Shown piece by piece: positions 15,701-17,434 of a stretch of 17,434 bases of DNA. The stretch is from an uncultured Altererythrobacter sp. (GTDB taxonomy: Bacteria > Pseudomonadota > Alphaproteobacteria > Sphingomonadales > Sphingomonadaceae). Each line of letters opens with the position of its first letter. The stretch's first letter is position 1. Location: NCBI GenBank assembly GCA_938009055.1, contig CALLIO010000063.1:1-17434 (forward strand), read 5' to 3'. Both the position numbers and the translations under genes were made by a program. The notes beneath the pieces are model-generated. The model was not told where the DNA came from. It ran no database searches and saw nothing but the letters and a program-made list of their open reading frames with translations.

Positions 15701-16169
15701 CTGTCGGAGCGCCTTCAACGCCTGCTGGCGCAAGACGACGCCCGTTCAAAAGCAGAAGCGTCCGGTCTGCACCCAAACCGCGAAGGTTCAAAGTTTGCGA
15801 ACCTGGGCCGTTATCGAGAACAAAGCCCTGGAATGTTGCGTCAATTTGCTGGCCAGATGCGGCAGTTGAACGCTGGAGAATTTGTGATGGGTCAAACGCA
15901 CCCACAGCGCGGTTTTGCTCAGTCGTCAGAACCTGAAGCGGCGAAATCGAAGTGTAAGTATCGCGCTTGATCCGCGAGCCGGTGACCGTAATGCCCCCGC
16001 TAGCAGGTGCAGCTTGCTCACCATCTTCAGTGATATCGACCTGCTCTTCTTCAGTGCCTTCTTCGCCCTCTTCCGCGTCTTGCGCAAGCGCAGGCGCAGA
16101 GACGATCATCGCCAGCGCAGAAGCTGAAAATGCTAGACCCTTGATTGATGTGTTACCAAATTTCTTCAT
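12726..16169 (-). CDS. TonB-dependent outer-membrane receptor 2 (large, with Asp-rich Ca-binding-like loops)
   Basis: A 1147-residue receptor. The signal peptide MKKFGNTSIKGLAFSASALA continues to PALAQ (cleavage near 30). A very acidic linker follows (31-52, 12 Glu/Asp in the first 20), then a TonB-box-like GITVTGSR (59-66). The plug has LNLRGLGADRTLLLLNGRRL (127-146) and ITDGASSVYGSDAVAGVVNV (174-193). The barrel ends in FLSFQYAF. Two segments are rich in the DxDGDG pattern: DADGDGIRD (339-347) and DFDGDGVVDNNGDGIADDYD (527-546), resembling EF-hand or thrombospondin type 3 calcium loops. They probably lie in extracellular loops. GGAGT at 16174-16178 and the signal peptide set the start at 16169, although the frame is open to 16280. 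The ligand is unknown. A peptidase gene follows on the same strand. Confidence 0.93.
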   Translation of the reverse strand: MKKFGNTSIKGLAFSASALAMIVSAPALAQDAEEGEEGTEEEQVDITEDGEQAAPASGGITVTGSRIKRDTYTSISPLQVLTTEQNRAVGAFDPSQILQRSTAASGQQIDATFQGFVLDNGPGSQTLNLRGLGADRTLLLLNGRRLAPAGVEGAPTAPSLNLLPGSLIDRFELITDGASSVYGSDAVAGVVNVILRQDFDGLELFARGEVNPQGAGEDYTVSAAWGMNNDRGFFGVGAEYDFRDQLRIRDRDFFRGCTTQREVTQDGEIRTLGIDQQANALAQSGGTITTSSSECAQQGFSGRVFIPFTNIGSVYFTDGPGNSGVPGYNESFFAGGPIDADGDGIRDVDFLNEQNLNGTNQDATFLSQQKLINVLAYGEYTFPGGANITPFFEALYSRAEITADTEFNAQIFPSVPDDNPFNPCNPAAAGGVDCRGAQDATFGTGLGSFGALPVTPIFGVVGDRNNTDVVQEQYRATLGVRGDLPFIGSSWTFEASGTYSRAEGTSRVVGIREDRLALAIGIDPTQDFDGDGVVDNNGDGIADDYDNGVDFGTGLVSQIVGNPPSIAPCDTAALANPDLAAPDLVQGCVPVNLFSASLLGTAIGDFETAAERDYLFGNRDFDTTYEQIFLSAFATGDLFELPAGSVGAVVGAEYRDDKIDSTPNFVASNGLFFGFFNDSGAVGSARLIEGFAEVSIPLQADKPWVEQLDLDLAGRVTNHEFYGTNFTYSIKGGWRPIAPLLLRATYGTSFRAPNLRENFLAGQSGFLNLFDPCAVPDAAFDAATETYDPTLDNRDQTVLANCVREGRDPTTVGLDIDPTTGGSLPPIQTSSVQTVSGGSLDIDPETSRSITAGFSFDETFGDGYEVAIGATYFDIKLADSIVEPSAQFIINDCFARDDGTRSPFCDRISTDATGRQLVSDVFQGFLNLNSESVRGIDINATFGKDVTLFGESVDLGLNIRANHLIERSSLFINDDGSETFDDDAGEPSFAEWSGFATFSAEVDKFLFTWQVDYTSRVEQDVVGIDEFSDVFGRGPDGQFTGFTSNTCLGNGSGSNDPVTGAFIPDGVVAGDGVFCRDVGFANEIFYHAASVRYRDGNLTVIAGVDNIFNTAPPQVDGTEVLDIANTIIGAGYDYDGREFFLSFQYAF

Positions 16170-16476
16170 GATTACTCCAGTCATGACAAAGACAAAATAT
16201 AGGCCCGAACCTGATTCGTTTCTCGCTGCGCAATTCCCCTTGCACATCCGTAAAACGTAAAGATTTGGATCGAGCCCCAATCCCTACCCTCGGGTCTGCA
16301 ATAGGGGGCTGCAAGAGTCAAAGCGCAGCATGTTAATGCTACCGACATGTTCCAGACATGTTGCCCGAATCACACAAACACGAACCGGCGCGCAATAATG
16401 TTACGTAAGCGGGGTCAGTGCTGAACAATCATGGCCAGCCGTTAATCGCTTTCAAGTCGGAGTTCGCACAGGCCGC
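16170..16476. promoter_or_regulatory. Non-coding 307-bp region upstream of TBDR 2 (leader, promoter, probable operators)
   Basis: No gene is seen here. It holds the TBDR 2 ribosome binding site (GGAGT, 16174-16178). It also holds a nested inverted repeat at 16273-16310 with an inner ACCC-TC-GGGT hairpin, a dyad AGCAT-GTTA-ATGCT at 16327-16340, and two direct copies of GACATGTT at 16344-16351 and 16355-16362 (11 bp apart). The palindrome TTACGTAA lies at 16401-16408. No convincing -35/-10 pair was identified, and no terminator for ClpB was found at its end. Confidence 0.55.
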
Positions 16477-17434
16477 CTACTTAGCGCTCATTTTCAGCTC
16501 GCCATCGCCTTCATCCACTTCGAGCGTGGTCCCATCAGGCACTTTGCCCTCAAGCAGCATCTCTGCCAGCGGATCCTGAAGATAGCGCTGGACAGCGCGC
16601 TTCAATGGCCTTGCACCATAGACCGGATCATAGCCGACCCGCCCAAGCCAACGCAGCGCCGCCTCGGTTAGATCAAGCGTGATCTTGCGATCATTGAGAA
16701 GCTTTTGCACGCGCCCCACCTGTATCTCTACGATCGGTGCCATATGCTCCATCGCGAGGCGGTGGAACAGAATGATCTCGTCCAGTCGATTGAGAAATTC
16801 GGGCCGGAAATGTCCGCGCACCACATCCATCACTTGCGGCTCGACATCGGCTACCTTTTGGTCGTCATCCATATTCGCAAGGAACTGACTGCCAAGGTTT
16901 GAGGTGAGAATAATCAGCGTGTTGGAAAAGTCGACCACGCGCCCCTGCCCATCGGTCAGCCGCCCGTCATCGAGCACTTGCAGCAGCACGTTGAAGACAT
17001 CGGTATGCGCTTTTTCAACCTCGTCGAACAGCACCACTTGATAGGGCCTGCGCCGCACCGCTTCGGTCAGCACCCCGCCCTCGTCATATCCGACATAGCC
17101 CGGAGGCGCACCGATCAGCCGAGCAACCGAATGCTTCTCCATAAATTCGCTCATGTCGATACGCACCAAAGCGCTATCATCATCGAACAGAAACTCTGCC
17201 AGAGCTTTGGTCAACTCGGTCTTGCCGACGCCGGTTGGCCCAAGGAAGAGGAACGAGCCAAGCGGACGGTTTTCGTCGTTGAGACCAGCGCGCGCACGGC
17301 GGACCGCATTGGCGACCGCGTGCACAGCGTCACGCTGACCGATCACGCGACGGCCAAGCTCGTCTTCCATACGCAGGAGTTTCTCGCGATCCCCTTCGAG
17401 CATTTTGGACGTCGGAATCCCGGTCCAGCGCTCG
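16477..17434 (-). CDS. clpB: ClpB chaperone (Hsp100 disaggregase), C-terminal part, cut by the window edge
   Basis: An open frame of 318 codons runs to the right edge (starting ERWTGIPTSKMLEG), so only the C-terminal nucleotide-binding domain 2 is present. The 308 residues after the ATG inside the frame are not the full protein. Visible motifs (numbered from that internal Met): Walker A GPTGVGKTE (55-63), Walker B VVLFDEVEKAH (123-133), sensor 1 LTSNLGS (166-172), the arginine-finger region FRPEFLNRLDE (199-209) and sensor 2 GARPLKR (263-269). ClpB is an ATP-driven protein disaggregase that works with DnaK. The ERWTGIP linker and conserved SKMLEG identify it as ClpB rather than ClpA or ClpC. 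The gene is on the same strand as TBDR 2, upstream of it, separated by 307 bp, so it need not be in one transcript. Confidence 0.95.
   Translation of the reverse strand, partial: ERWTGIPTSKMLEGDREKLLRMEDELGRRVIGQRDAVHAVANAVRRARAGLNDENRPLGSFLFLGPTGVGKTELTKALAEFLFDDDSALVRIDMSEFMEKHSVARLIGAPPGYVGYDEGGVLTEAVRRRPYQVVLFDEVEKAHTDVFNVLLQVLDDGRLTDGQGRVVDFSNTLIILTSNLGSQFLANMDDDQKVADVEPQVMDVVRGHFRPEFLNRLDEIILFHRLAMEHMAPIVEIQVGRVQKLLNDRKITLDLTEAALRWLGRVGYDPVYGARPLKRAVQRYLQDPLAEMLLEGKVPDGTTLEVDEGDGELKMSAK

Noticed and set aside
10621..16169. Lasso-peptide isopeptidase and receptor system
   Set aside because: Some lasso clusters pair an S9-like isopeptidase with a TonB receptor, but no precursor, B or C biosynthesis gene was seen and the peptidase shows only general S9 features.
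16170..16280. 37-residue N-terminal extension of TBDR 2 (start at 16280)
   Set aside because: A signal peptide and GGAGT mark the start at 16169; the extension has no export signal.
16170..16476. Riboswitch (for example cobalamin or TPP) upstream of TBDR 2
   Set aside because: Only short dyads and repeats are present; no conserved riboswitch core was recognised.
1..17434. Mobile element, prophage, CRISPR array or tRNA
   Set aside because: No transposase, integrase, terminal repeats, regular spacer repeats or tRNA-like fold was seen on either strand.

Overview
The window looks like a chromosomal segment of a marine-type alphaproteobacterium, most likely Sphingomonadales (Erythrobacteraceae-like). 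This is inferred from moderately high GC, two very large TonB-dependent receptors (TBDRs) of the kind these bacteria carry in number, and overall gene style. It was not checked by any search. No rRNA, tRNA, CRISPR array, insertion sequence or phage gene was seen.

Layout, left to right. (1) 1-3078, minus strand: a compact fatty-acyl-CoA module read thiolase -> short-chain dehydrogenase -> enoyl-CoA hydratase-like protein -> MarR-family regulator (cut by the left edge). The three enzymes cover hydration, oxidation and thiolytic cleavage of a beta-oxidation cycle; no acyl-CoA dehydrogenase is in view. (2) 3079-3239: a short divergent promoter region with a small inverted repeat that could be an operator. 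(3) 3240-6590, plus strand: a tight three-gene operon of a 2-oxoglutarate/Fe(II) oxygenase, a TPR protein fused to a second 2OG-Fe(II) oxygenase-like domain (ATGA overlap), and a class I SAM methyltransferase. It looks like a dedicated modification cassette of unknown target and is the least explained part of the window. (4) 6591-6772: convergent junction with a terminator. (5) 6773-16169: an envelope and nutrient-uptake block with TBDR 1 (minus), a small secreted protein of unknown function (plus, divergent), an exported S9-family serine peptidase (minus) and TBDR 2 (minus) directly upstream of the peptidase. (6) 16170-16476: a palindrome-rich non-coding region upstream of TBDR 2. (7) 16477-17434: the C-terminal part of ClpB (minus), running off the right edge.

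How the parts may work together. TBDR 2 and the S9 peptidase are same-strand neighbours, separated by a strong intrinsic terminator and about 44 nt. This suits peptide or protein scavenging in which the receptor is made in excess of the periplasmic peptidase. TBDR 1 has a leader with a hairpin plus seven T on its coding strand, which could be an attenuator. For five genes the longest open frame begins upstream of the real start. Shine-Dalgarno sequences, and signal peptides where present, place the true starts at 1033 (hydratase), 9736 (TBDR 1), 9962 (secreted protein), 12618 (peptidase) and 16169 (TBDR 2).
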